Positions 18,461 to 26,930 of a DNA stretch of 64,000 nucleotides are shown here, piece after piece. Origin of the DNA: Chloracidobacterium sp. (GTDB lineage: Bacteria; Acidobacteriota; Blastocatellia; Pyrinomonadales; Pyrinomonadaceae); the NCBI GenBank assembly GCA_016720705.1, contig JADKKB010000002.1:62001-126000 (forward strand). The letters run 5' to 3'. The notes below the pieces were generated by a model. That model was not told the origin of the DNA. It saw nothing but the letters and a program-made list of their open reading frames with translations, and made no database searches. Both the position numbers and the translations under genes were made by a program. Position 1 is the first letter of the stretch; the number at the start of each line of letters is the position of its first letter.

Positions 18461-18484
18461 CGCAAAGCCGCAAAGTACGCAAAG
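18461..18484. repeat. Short tandem CGCAAAG repeat
   Basis: Three copies of CGCAAAG stand at 18461, 18469 and 18478 in the gap between mtnA and the DoxX-like gene. Similar CGCAAAG runs are seen between genes in many bacterial genomes; no function is known. Confidence 0.45.
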
Positions 18485-18539
18485 AAGACCCACAAAGGAA
18501 GAGAAGAACTTTTGTGGCACGACTCTCGTTACTAATGCC

Positions 18540-19229
18540 ATGACACTCGAACACATCCTCGACGACCTGCACGTCGCCGTCACTCGGCGTTGGTGGACAC
18601 AGGGCTTTACCGCATTTACACGAGTGCTGCTCGCCATCGGATTCATCCCGCCGAGCTATACCAAGATTATCCACCAGCCATTCACATCGCTCCCGGACTC
18701 GACGCCGGTCGGCCATTATTTCAACGCACTTTATCAGACAGGATTTTATTACGAATTTATCGGCTGGGGACAAATGATCGCCGCCGTTTTGCTTCTGATC
18801 CCACGAACTTCGCATCTCGGAGCGATGTTGTTTCTACCGATAATCGCGAATATCGCCGTCTTGACTGTCTCAGTCGGATTCAAAGGCACTTGGGTGATAA
18901 CGATCCTGATGTGTCTTGCGGCGACATATCTCGTCGCCTGGGAATATGATCGCCTAAAGCCGCTCGTCTTTTATTCCCGGCGGCAACGAACCCGCAAATT
19001 CAGCTATCAGTTTTTCAAGATACCCGCTATTTTTGCTGCCGGTGCAATACCACTCGGACTGTTATTTTGGGCTCTGGGGCTCGGAAATATCAGCAATTAT
19101 CTGAAAGTGACCGGGTTTCTGATAATCGCCGGTTTCTGCTTCGGAGTCGTTGTTGCCCTTCATTACCGGTCGATGCAGGTCGGTGAACTAGTTGACCCGG
19201 GCTCGGATAAAGCTATTACCCTCAGCTAG
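18540..19229 (+). CDS. DoxX-like membrane protein
   Basis: A 229-residue membrane protein whose N-terminal 145 residues have the four-helix DoxX-type layout (FTRVLLAIGFIPPSYTKI, then GWGQMIAAVLLLIP and LPIIANIAVLTVSVGF). A C-terminal extension adds two more hydrophobic helices (about 165-180 and 188-208). DoxX-like proteins are loosely tied to respiratory or redox functions; none can be assigned here. It is divergent from mtnA. Confidence 0.7.
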   Translation: MTLEHILDDLHVAVTRRWWTQGFTAFTRVLLAIGFIPPSYTKIIHQPFTSLPDSTPVGHYFNALYQTGFYYEFIGWGQMIAAVLLLIPRTSHLGAMLFLPIIANIAVLTVSVGFKGTWVITILMCLAATYLVAWEYDRLKPLVFYSRRQRTRKFSYQFFKIPAIFAAGAIPLGLLFWALGLGNISNYLKVTGFLIIAGFCFGVVVALHYRSMQVGELVDPGSDKAITLS

Positions 19230-19312
19230 ATATTTGATACGGCGGTCCGCATAGTTTATAGTTTTTGGATACTTCGATCACTTTGAAAGCAAGGTTATCT
19301 GACGATTTAGCA

Positions 19313-21508
19313 ATGGAGATCGCCGAAACAAACCAGAGTAATATGCAACCTGCCGCGGGCCTCGATCTGAAAACGACGAGCGAAAATAATTTTGATTACA
19401 CACGACAACTTCCGGAAAATCTCGTACAACTAAACGAGATCTCGATGAATTTTTACTGGTGCTGGAGGCCGGAGGGTATCGCACTTTTTCGCGACCTCGA
19501 CCCTGCCCTGTGGGACAAATGTGAACAGAATCCGCGATTGATGCTCAAAAAGATCAGCGGCCTTCGTTTGTGGCAGAGATCTGCCGACAACGACTATGTG
19601 GCCCGCGTCGAGAGTTTTTACTCGGAGTTTCGCAACTACATCGCATCGGCGAGTGATGCGGCAAAGTCACCCGATATCGCGTATTTTTGTGCGGAATACG
19701 GCGTTCATAATTCCCTGCCCAATTACTCCGGCGGACTCGGCATACTTGCCGGTGATCATCTTAAATCCGCAAGTGACCTTAATGTCCCGCTGATGGCGAT
19801 CGGCCTGCTTTATCGTTACGGCTACTTTCGTCAACAGATCAGTCACGAAGGCTGGCAGGAAGAATCGTACAATGACATCTTTGCCTCGGAATTGGCCCTG
19901 ACGCCCGTCAATGACGCGTCGGGCGAACGCTTAATGGTTTCGGTCAAGATCCGCGGCCGCGACGTTTTCGCCCAGGTCTGGATCGCCCGGATCGGCCGAA
20001 TTTCGCTCTACTTGCTTGATACCAATCTTGGACGCAATAGCGACGTCGATCGCCTAATCACGGGCCATCTCTATGGCGGCGACACTGAGACGCGAATTGT
20101 GCAGGAGAAAGTGCTCGGAATGGGCGGTGTCCGTCTGCTGCGTAAGCTCGGGGTCGATCCTAAGGTCTATCACCTGAATGAGGGCCACGCAGCATTTTCC
20201 ACACTCGAGCTTTCAAAAGAGTTTCTCGAGGCTAATCCGGACGTAACATTTCCGGATGCTGTCGAGGCGATCCGCGAAAAGTGCGTTTTTACAACGCATA
20301 CTCCGGTCGCCGCGGGCAATGATGTCTTTGCAACTCAGGCGTTGGACGAGTGTTTTGATCAAGAATTTAAGGACTCGCTGAAATTGACCCAGAATGAGTT
20401 TTTGGCTCTCGGCCGAGCTGATCTTTCTGACGACAGCGAGGGTTTTGGAATGTCGCCGCTCGCGATCCGGATGTGTCGTTCGTCGAACGGCGTCAGCGAA
20501 AAGCACGGCGAGGTTTCGCGCAAATTGTGGCTTAAAATGTTCCCCGACCTTTCGGACCCCGGTGCGGTGCCGATCACATCGATCACCAACGGCGTTCACG
20601 TACCGACTTGGGTCGCACCTATATTTCAGAACATATACGAAAGCCGCATCGGCTCAGATTGGAACGAGATGGTGCGGAACCCGGAGGCGTGGACCGCGGC
20701 TGTCCAAAAGCTTTCAGACAGCGAGATCTGGAATGCTCATAGGACGCTAAAGAGCCTATTGATCGCGTTTATGCGCGAAAGAACAAAGTCAGTTGATACC
20801 GGGTCCAAGGACACCATTCACGAACACGAAGACACACGAAAGCTGTTTTCACCGGACGTTTTGACCATCGGTTTTGCACGCCGCGTTGCGGCATATAAAC
20901 GCTGGGACCTTTTGTTTACCGACCTTGAGCGTTTATTGAAAATGGTCGATGACGCCGATCGCCCGGTACAGTTTGTTTTCGCCGGCAAAGCTCACCCGCA
21001 GGACAATACAGCCAAAACGATTTTGCAAAAGCTGATGAGTATCAATCACGATTCAAATTGGCAGCGTCGTGCCGTATTTATTGAGGACTATGATCAAGAG
21101 ATCGCCCGATATCTCGTCCACGGCGTCGATGTCTGGATGAATGTGCCGCGTCGGCCAATGGAGGCAAGCGGTACAAGCGGTATGAAGGCAGCTATGAATG
21201 GTGCTCTCAACTTCTCCGTTTTGGACGGATGGTGGATCGAGGGCTATAACGAGGTCAACGGATTTGCAATCGGCGGACTGGACGCCGACGAAAATGACGA
21301 TATCACGGATGCCGCCGATGCCGAGGCACTATACCAGACTCTTGAGAAAGAAATAATACCGACATATTACGGCGTTGGCGAAAACGGGTTGCCGTCCGAT
21401 TGGATCGCTCGAATGCGTAACTCGATAGCGACGCTGACACCGCAATTCTCTAGCGATCGAATGGTATCAGATTATCTGGCAAATATTTACCGCTTCGCCG
21501 ATGACTAA
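19313..21508 (+). CDS. glgP: Alpha-glucan (glycogen/maltodextrin) phosphorylase
   Basis: A GT35 phosphorylase that releases glucose-1-phosphate from alpha-1,4-glucans. At about 730 residues it belongs to the short type that starts with a DUF3417 region (PENLVQLNEISMNFYWCWRP). Later come YFCAEYGVHNSLPNYSGGLG, the HLNEGHAAF segment, and the pyridoxal-phosphate site EASGTSGMKAAMNG with the Lys near residue 627. I chose the ATG at 19313; a TTG at 19265 would add 16 residues. No other glycogen gene is adjacent, so its use for storage-glucan breakdown is inferred. Confidence 0.92.
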   Translation: MEIAETNQSNMQPAAGLDLKTTSENNFDYTRQLPENLVQLNEISMNFYWCWRPEGIALFRDLDPALWDKCEQNPRLMLKKISGLRLWQRSADNDYVARVESFYSEFRNYIASASDAAKSPDIAYFCAEYGVHNSLPNYSGGLGILAGDHLKSASDLNVPLMAIGLLYRYGYFRQQISHEGWQEESYNDIFASELALTPVNDASGERLMVSVKIRGRDVFAQVWIARIGRISLYLLDTNLGRNSDVDRLITGHLYGGDTETRIVQEKVLGMGGVRLLRKLGVDPKVYHLNEGHAAFSTLELSKEFLEANPDVTFPDAVEAIREKCVFTTHTPVAAGNDVFATQALDECFDQEFKDSLKLTQNEFLALGRADLSDDSEGFGMSPLAIRMCRSSNGVSEKHGEVSRKLWLKMFPDLSDPGAVPITSITNGVHVPTWVAPIFQNIYESRIGSDWNEMVRNPEAWTAAVQKLSDSEIWNAHRTLKSLLIAFMRERTKSVDTGSKDTIHEHEDTRKLFSPDVLTIGFARRVAAYKRWDLLFTDLERLLKMVDDADRPVQFVFAGKAHPQDNTAKTILQKLMSINHDSNWQRRAVFIEDYDQEIARYLVHGVDVWMNVPRRPMEASGTSGMKAAMNGALNFSVLDGWWIEGYNEVNGFAIGGLDADENDDITDAADAEALYQTLEKEIIPTYYGVGENGLPSDWIARMRNSIATLTPQFSSDRMVSDYLANIYRFADD

Positions 21509-21530
21509 TTTATAGATCTTCATTTGTCTT

Positions 21531-22217
21531 ATGCAAAATACGGAATTCCAAACCGGCACGATCAGTCCTGTCGAAATTTACAAGGAAGCTTGGGCTCTGA
21601 TCAAAGACCGCTATTGGCTCGTTTTCGCCATTGTGATCGTCGGGATGCTGCTCGGTGGGGCGATTCCCGTAGTCCTGATCGGGCCGATGATGTGCGGTAT
21701 GTTCATTTGCCTGTTCGACCTGATCGATGGACGCGAATTAAAATTTGAAACGCTTTTTAAGGGATTTGACTATATCTGGAAGAGTTTGCTCGTTTCGGTT
21801 CTCATCGTGGCTCCGATCCTTGTAATGTTGTTCACCATTTACATCCCGATCATCGGAATGGCATTGGCCGGGCCTAGAATGAGCGAATCCGAATTAATAC
21901 CGTTTCTGATCGGAACCTTTATATTTGAGGTCGTAGTGGTGTTAATAATGGTGTGCTTTCACACATTGATAATGTTTGCTTACCCATTGATCGTCGAACG
22001 CGGCCTTACGGGCGGTCAGGCAATTAAGGTGAGTGCCAAAGCCGTCTGGAATAATCTGGCCGGAATGGCGGGGCTTTTGGGCGTTGGGTTTCTGGTAGGG
22101 ATCGTCGGCTATATGATGCTTTGCGTCGGATTGTACCTGGTTTTGCCGTTGATAATGATGGCTCAGGCTGTCGCGTTTCGAAAAATATTTCCAAAGTTGG
22201 AATCAAAGACAGTTTAA
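21531..22217 (+). CDS. Multi-pass membrane protein, unknown function
   Basis: A 228-residue protein with about five to six hydrophobic helices. The start (SPVEIYKEAWALIKDRYWL) resembles proteins in which an amphipathic helix precedes the membrane bundle, as in DUF975-like families, and the loop ERGLTGGQAIKVSAKAVWNN is also of that kind. No enzymatic motif is visible. It lies 22 bases after glgP and 8 bases before the bacilliredoxin-like gene, so it may be in the same transcript. Confidence 0.65.
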   Translation: MQNTEFQTGTISPVEIYKEAWALIKDRYWLVFAIVIVGMLLGGAIPVVLIGPMMCGMFICLFDLIDGRELKFETLFKGFDYIWKSLLVSVLIVAPILVMLFTIYIPIIGMALAGPRMSESELIPFLIGTFIFEVVVVLIMVCFHTLIMFAYPLIVERGLTGGQAIKVSAKAVWNNLAGMAGLLGVGFLVGIVGYMMLCVGLYLVLPLIMMAQAVAFRKIFPKLESKTV

Positions 22218-22225
22218 TCACAGCG

Positions 22226-22552
22226 ATGACTCCACAAATAGTTGATCTTGACTCGATCGAAAAATTGAATGCGCTCGTCGAACGCTCGTTCGAGAAATCG
22301 GTCTTTGTGCTAAAGCACAGCCGTACTTGCGGGATCAGTGCCGATATTTTCGAGCAACTCGGTTCGCTCGAAGGCGAGATAAACTTGATCGTCGTCCAAG
22401 ATCATCGGACTGTGTCTAACGCAGTTGCCGACCGTTTGGCTGTACGGCACGCTTCGCCGCAGGCATTTGTGATCAAGAACGGCGAGGTCACGTATCACGC
22501 AACCCATTACGGCATCGACCCGCGGGCGATCCAGATCGCTCTTGACAGTTAA
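22226..22552 (+). CDS. YtxJ-like monothiol bacilliredoxin
   Basis: A 108-residue thioredoxin-fold protein. The segment VFVLKHSRTCGISAD matches the active site of YtxJ-type bacilliredoxins (usually TCPIS), with Gly replacing Pro. The later SPQAFVIKNGEVTYHATHYGI contains the cis-Pro region. In bacillithiol users these proteins remove bacillithiol from oxidised protein cysteines; whether this host makes bacillithiol is not shown here. The start at ATG 22226 matches the family length. Confidence 0.75.
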   Translation: MTPQIVDLDSIEKLNALVERSFEKSVFVLKHSRTCGISADIFEQLGSLEGEINLIVVQDHRTVSNAVADRLAVRHASPQAFVIKNGEVTYHATHYGIDPRAIQIALDS

Positions 22553-22556
22553 ATAT

Positions 22557-22856
22557 ATGATCGAACCACTGCAAATAATTGAAGAATCAGATAACACTAT
22601 CTCGATCAAATGGTCGGATGATACCCAGACCGAGTACACCGCACCGCAGCTTCGGCGGTCGTGTCCGTGTGCTACTTGTGTCAATGAGTGGACCGGCGAG
22701 AAAATGCTCCGCGATGAGAGCGTTGCCGATGACCTCAAGTTCGGCCATATCTCGATCGTCGGAAGGTACGCGTTAAATTTCCATTTCAGTGACGGTCACG
22801 ATACCGGGATCTTTAGTTTTGTATTTCTGCGGAAATTGCCGACGATGGCGCTATAA
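22557..22856 (+). CDS. DUF971 family protein
   Basis: A 99-residue protein with the DUF971 pattern: an ISIKWSDDTQTEY start, the Cys-rich RRSCPCATCVNEWTGEK centre and the GRYALNFHFSDGHDTGIFSF end. DUF971 is also found as the N-terminal part of gamma-butyrobetaine hydroxylase and near Fe-S assembly genes; the Cys cluster probably binds metal. The ATG lies 5 bases after the previous stop; a TTG at 22542 would overlap it. Confidence 0.82.
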   Translation: MIEPLQIIEESDNTISIKWSDDTQTEYTAPQLRRSCPCATCVNEWTGEKMLRDESVADDLKFGHISIVGRYALNFHFSDGHDTGIFSFVFLRKLPTMAL

Positions 22857-22863
22857 TCGAGTT

Positions 22864-23136
22864 ATGCACGAACGCGATATATTTGACGAGCGGCAAGAAG
22901 TAAAAAGGGCAAATTTCTCGTGTCCGACTTGCCGTGAACGAAACGATTACGACGTCCGCTGGATCAAGCGAACCAAAAAGAAGCAAGCTCCGCGTAATAT
23001 AAATGAGCACGAACGGGCTCAATATGCGAAATCACGCGATTATATGGTGCGCGTGGACGATATGCTGATGTGCAAAAATATTCGATGCAGGCGTCGATTT
23101 GAGATACCGTCATCACAGTCGGTCGTTTTTATTTGA
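22864..23136 (+). CDS. Small zinc-ribbon protein, unknown
   Basis: A 90-residue, highly basic protein with two cysteine pairs (SCPTCRE near residue 21 and CKNIRCRRRFE near 72). This suggests a split zinc ribbon, possibly nucleic-acid binding. The gene is 7 bases after the DUF971 stop, so the two are probably co-transcribed. It is followed by a strong terminator. No family recognised. Confidence 0.65.
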   Translation: MHERDIFDERQEVKRANFSCPTCRERNDYDVRWIKRTKKKQAPRNINEHERAQYAKSRDYMVRVDDMLMCKNIRCRRRFEIPSSQSVVFI

Positions 23137-23151
23137 TCGATCCAAAAATAC

Positions 23152-23189
23152 AAAAAAGGCGGCCGGAAAATCTTAGGGCCGCCTTTTTC
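23152..23189. terminator. Bidirectional terminator
   Basis: A GC stem (GGCGGCC / GGCCGCC) with a 12-base spacer, flanked by an A run on the left and a T run on the right. It lies between the convergent stops of the zinc-ribbon gene and the TonB-like gene and can serve both. Confidence 0.85.
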
Positions 23190-23207
23190 TATTCAAATTT
23201 GATCGTA

Positions 23208-24548
23208 TTAGTAGATCGAGAACGTGTATTCCACCTGTTTAGTTACCGTTTGGCCGACACCATTAGATTTAGCCGGCTCAAACCTTATCGAGCGTGCCGC
23301 AGCGATCGCCTGTTCCGTCAATCCGTTGGGCAGTCCCTTGACCGGCGATATACTGCCGATCGCACCCGACGCTAGAAAGGTTACACGGAGAATAACCGTT
23401 CCCTGAACCTGATTCTGACGAGCAGCGTCAGTGTACGACGGTTTCGGCTTGGCCAAGATTTTCATCGGAGCCGTTACACCGACCGGACGCGGAGGCGGAG
23501 GCGGACCGCCGTCTCCGTCACCGGAGCCATCGCCGTTGCCATTACCGTTTCCATTTCCCCAGCCCGAACCATTTCCGTTTCCGGCACCGGTACCATTGCC
23601 GTTACCTTGACCGGTTCCGCGGCCGCTGCCGATACCGCCGCCCGTTCCGGGGCCATTAGACAATCCGGGTGCACCATTGGGATCACCCCATTTTCCGTAG
23701 ATCTTTGGGAACTTCATCGTTCCTTCGGTCGTCGGAGTTTCGAGCATCGGCGTGTCCGATTTCGGTGTGTTCACATTCGGTGGACGCGTTGGCGTTTTCG
23801 ACTGATCAGCCAGATCGCCTTGCGATGCCGGATCCTTTTCGTCTCGGCCACCACCGCCACCGCCGCCGCCGTCATCCTTGTTTTTCTTCTGGATCTGCTC
23901 TTCTTCGACGGTCATCGGTACGTCGTCAACCAAAACAGCAGAAAAGATATCGTCGTTGATCGCCCCGATATCCAGATCCTTACTAAAAATACTAAAGATT
24001 AGCCCCGAGAGCAGGGCCAGAATCATAAAACCAAAAGTGCCGACTATCAGAGAATTTCGCTGGCCGACGTTTTTTTCCTCAATGACCGTCACATAAAATC
24101 CACCGTCGCGGGCAAATCGGCTGTGTTCGTCTTCAAGGTTAACCGTCGTGCGGTCGGCATCGAGGGGCGTTGTCGAAGTAAATACGGGCGGAGTCACCGG
24201 AACTTCTACGGACTTCGCTTTAACCGGAGCGGGCGTTTCTACGACTTCCTCGACTACGGGTTCTTCGACTGTAGGGACGATCGGAGTCACCGCCGCGGCC
24301 TCGATCGGGGCCGGAGTTTCCATAACGACCGGTTCCACCACCGCGATCGGTTCGGGAGCAGCAATTATGACCGGAATCGGCGGTTCCGGAGTCGGAGTCG
24401 GTGCCACGGCCGGGGCTTTATCGACGGCCGTTTTCATAACCGGACTCATCTCAAAAGCCTGCAGAGCCGCACCGCAATTCGGGCAAAACCCAAATTTTTC
24501 GGCAAAGCTTTCGTCGCAAGAATTGCAATACTTAACAATTTTTCCCAT
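23208..24548 (-). CDS. TonB-like energy transducer with N-terminal zinc ribbon
   Basis: A 446-residue protein. It starts with a cytoplasmic zinc ribbon (YCNSCDESF...FCPNCGAAL, residues 8-30), followed by an Ala/Pro/Val/Glu-rich linker, one membrane helix near 165-190 (TFGFMILALLSGLIFSIF) and a Gly/Asn-rich low-complexity stretch with many GNG units. The C-terminal TonB domain (about 355-446: PKPSYTDAARQNQVQGTVILRV, then GLTEQAIAAARSIRFEPA) is clear. It would contact outer-membrane receptors using proton-motive force, although no ExbB/ExbD genes are nearby. A zinc ribbon in front of TonB is unusual. Confidence 0.8.
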   Translation of the reverse strand: MGKIVKYCNSCDESFAEKFGFCPNCGAALQAFEMSPVMKTAVDKAPAVAPTPTPEPPIPVIIAAPEPIAVVEPVVMETPAPIEAAAVTPIVPTVEEPVVEEVVETPAPVKAKSVEVPVTPPVFTSTTPLDADRTTVNLEDEHSRFARDGGFYVTVIEEKNVGQRNSLIVGTFGFMILALLSGLIFSIFSKDLDIGAINDDIFSAVLVDDVPMTVEEEQIQKKNKDDGGGGGGGGRDEKDPASQGDLADQSKTPTRPPNVNTPKSDTPMLETPTTEGTMKFPKIYGKWGDPNGAPGLSNGPGTGGGIGSGRGTGQGNGNGTGAGNGNGSGWGNGNGNGNGDGSGDGDGGPPPPPRPVGVTAPMKILAKPKPSYTDAARQNQVQGTVILRVTFLASGAIGSISPVKGLPNGLTEQAIAAARSIRFEPAKSNGVGQTVTKQVEYTFSIY

Positions 24549-24654
24549 CTTATAGGCCTCACTTAGCGAACGACCGCTTCCGGCAAATTCGATAATGCTC
24601 AATTATACCCCGTTTCCGGTGGATGTTAAGCGGTTTGTCAAGAAATTTCCGTCT

Positions 24655-24709
24655 GCGTCAAACGAACTACCGCTTTACAATTCTGATAGATGCTGCATTC
24701 GTTTGACGC
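24655..24709. promoter_or_regulatory. 12-bp inverted repeat in divergent promoter region
   Basis: GCGTCAAACGAA (24655-24666) is repeated as its exact complement TTCGTTTGACGC (24698-24709) with 31 bases between. It lies between the divergent TonB-like and M16-like genes and could be a two-site operator for a dimeric regulator. No T tract follows, so a terminator is unlikely. The regulator is unknown. Confidence 0.45.
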
Positions 24710-24855
24710 GATGCCTACACCGATCTAAAATTTCAGTTTGGTCTTATAGTCGATTATTTGCCTTTGACAACATAATCGTCTCGCCGTGCAACTAAGCATC
24801 TTGTACGGTTTGTAAAACGTGTCAGTTCCACAGTTGCAGAATTGTCGAGATTATT

Positions 24856-26145
24856 ATGACCTATTTTAAGAAAAAGTTTTTTGCTACAGCATTCGTTGCC
24901 GGATCGGCACTCTTGCTTGCCGGATCGGCATTTGCCCAGGGCACGCTGCCGCAGCCTAAACAGGAAAAGCTACTAAATGGCCTGAAGATCCTGATGTGGC
25001 CAAATGCCAAGGCTGACTCGGTAACCGTAACCGTCCGCGTCCACAGCGGAACGAGCTTTGACCCTCAGGGCAAAGAGGGTGTGATGCGTCTGCTCAGCGA
25101 AAACATTTTTCCGGAACGCTCGGCACGTGAATTTTTCACCGAAGATCTCGGTGGCGGACTATCGGTCGAGGCCAATTACGACTTCATCGAGATCATCGCG
25201 AGTTCGAAGCCTGAGAATTTCTTGACAATGATCGAGACTCTCTCGGCCGCGATCGCCAACCCGACGATCGACAAACCGACCACCGCAAAACTGCGCTCTG
25301 CACTGATCGATGAACTTAAAAAGCAGGAAAGCGATCCCGCCTACGTTGCGGACAATGCCGTTGCGGCACGAATGTTTGGGACATTTCCGTACGGACGCCC
25401 GCAATACGGCAGTTCGGCGAGCGTTGCAAAAATAGATTTTGCTGACCTTCTGGATGCCAAACAGCGCTTTTTAACTGCTGATAATGCGACTGTTACGGTC
25501 GTCGGCAACTTTGACCGCCCACTCGGATTTCGGGCGATGCGTCGATATTTCGGGGCTTGGCTCAAATCCGACAAACGTGTTCCTTCGACATTTCGACAGC
25601 CTGATCCGCCGCCTGCGGCAGTAATTTCCGTACCTTCGCCACAGCCTGACGCATTTGCGATCCGCTTTGCGATTCGCGGATCCGCACGAGGCGACCGATC
25701 ATTCGCGGCGTCCGAGGTCTATGCTCAGATACTCGAAACGCGTCTGAAAGCACGTGCCCCCAATGCAAATCGGGACGACGTATTCGTCCGGTCGGAGAGC
25801 CATATTTTGCCGGGCATCATCATCGTCGGATTTGACGGGAAAAAAAGCTCGACTGCAAATGCCAACGGTAAGATCGAGGCGTTCGAACTTGTTGCTAACA
25901 TACTCGCCGAACCCATCACCGATGCCGAATTTCAAGCGGCCCGGAAATTGTTTAAGGAAACGTGGATGAAGCAGACCGTCACTGAACTTTTCCTCGATTT
26001 CGACACGTTTAAGACGGCGAGTGCTGACGCCGACGCGTTGGCCGCGGATAAGGTCACCGTCGACGAAGTACGAACTTTTGCGGCATCTGCTGTAAAACAG
26101 ACGCCGGCCGCGATCTTGCTCAATTCGCCGGCGACCAACAACTAA
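24856..26145 (+). CDS. M16-like peptidase homologue lacking the zinc motif
   Basis: A 429-residue exported protein (signal peptide ending AFAQ, residues 1-27) with the two-domain M16 (insulinase/processing peptidase) fold: LLNGLKILMWPNAKADSVTVTVRV, then NATVTVVGNFD. The position of the HxxEH zinc motif (after GKEG) reads RLLSE, so both His and the Glu are replaced. Such subunits often pair with an active M16 partner, but none is in this window. It precedes menG by 3 bases, which suggests co-transcription. Confidence 0.8.
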   Translation: MTYFKKKFFATAFVAGSALLLAGSAFAQGTLPQPKQEKLLNGLKILMWPNAKADSVTVTVRVHSGTSFDPQGKEGVMRLLSENIFPERSAREFFTEDLGGGLSVEANYDFIEIIASSKPENFLTMIETLSAAIANPTIDKPTTAKLRSALIDELKKQESDPAYVADNAVAARMFGTFPYGRPQYGSSASVAKIDFADLLDAKQRFLTADNATVTVVGNFDRPLGFRAMRRYFGAWLKSDKRVPSTFRQPDPPPAAVISVPSPQPDAFAIRFAIRGSARGDRSFAASEVYAQILETRLKARAPNANRDDVFVRSESHILPGIIIVGFDGKKSSTANANGKIEAFELVANILAEPITDAEFQAARKLFKETWMKQTVTELFLDFDTFKTASADADALAADKVTVDEVRTFAASAVKQTPAAILLNSPATNN

Positions 26146-26148
26146 AAC

Positions 26149-26874
26149 GTGCAAAGAGAGTTGAACGAGAAAGAAGCGGCTCACGCCAACGCTGTCCGCG
26201 AAATGTTTTCGGGGATAGCTAGGCGCTATGACCTGCTCAATCATCTGTTATCGCTGAATATCGATAAGGGATGGCGTCGTAAAGTATCAGGCGAACTTCG
26301 CGATGTGCTGGACCGTAAAGATGCGGTCGTGTTGGACGTCGCGTGCGGAACCGGCGACCTTTCGATCGAACTCAGGCGAAATTCGTCAGCTCGCATTATC
26401 GGAACTGATTTTTGTCGGCCGATGTTGACGGTTGCTCAGTCCAAACCGTCCGGCGGCACCACGCCGATCCCGTACGTTGAGGGCGATGCTCTCAGGCTTC
26501 CCTTTGCCGACAACAGTTTTGACGCCGTGACGATCGCTTTCGGATTGAGAAATCTAGCGAGCGTGGCGGACGGCCTGGCCGAACTATTTCGGATCATCAA
26601 ACCGGGCGGACGACTGGCCGTACTCGAATTTTCTGCTCCCGTCGTACCGGGATTTGGTAAGCTATTCAACTTCTACTTTTCGCACATTTTGCCTCGTATC
26701 GGCGGTGCCGTCAGCGGTTCACGCGGTGCGTACGAATACCTTCCCGATTCGGTCTCGAAATTTCCGGATCAGAAGCGGCTTGTCGCAATGATGGAGTCGA
26801 CCGGTTTCGGGGCGGTCAAGTTCCGCAATTTGACGGGCGGAATTGCTGCCCTGCACATCGGCACAAAACCCTAA
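26149..26874 (+). CDS. menG: Demethylmenaquinone/ubiquinone methyltransferase
   Basis: A 241-residue UbiE/MenG SAM-dependent methyltransferase. Hallmarks are FSGIARRYDLLNHLLSLNID, motif I VLDVACGTGDLSIEL and FDAVTIAFGLRNLASV, with the family C-terminal pattern (FPDQKRLVAMMESTGF). It makes the last C-methylation of menaquinone. GTG is the start because homology begins there and no closer ATG exists. The menaquinone rather than ubiquinone role is inferred from the phylum. Confidence 0.9.
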   Translation: MQRELNEKEAAHANAVREMFSGIARRYDLLNHLLSLNIDKGWRRKVSGELRDVLDRKDAVVLDVACGTGDLSIELRRNSSARIIGTDFCRPMLTVAQSKPSGGTTPIPYVEGDALRLPFADNSFDAVTIAFGLRNLASVADGLAELFRIIKPGGRLAVLEFSAPVVPGFGKLFNFYFSHILPRIGGAVSGSRGAYEYLPDSVSKFPDQKRLVAMMESTGFGAVKFRNLTGGIAALHIGTKP

Positions 26875-26930
26875 AGGGTTGTCATCGCGGCTTTTAAGTT
26901 ATAAAATCTGTCTGCTCGCCAGCGATCCAA

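Noticed and set aside
23600..24566. Plus-strand frames opposite the TonB-like gene
   Set aside because: Low-complexity Arg/Ser-rich translations from the Gly/Asn and Pro/Val repeat DNA; no independent support.
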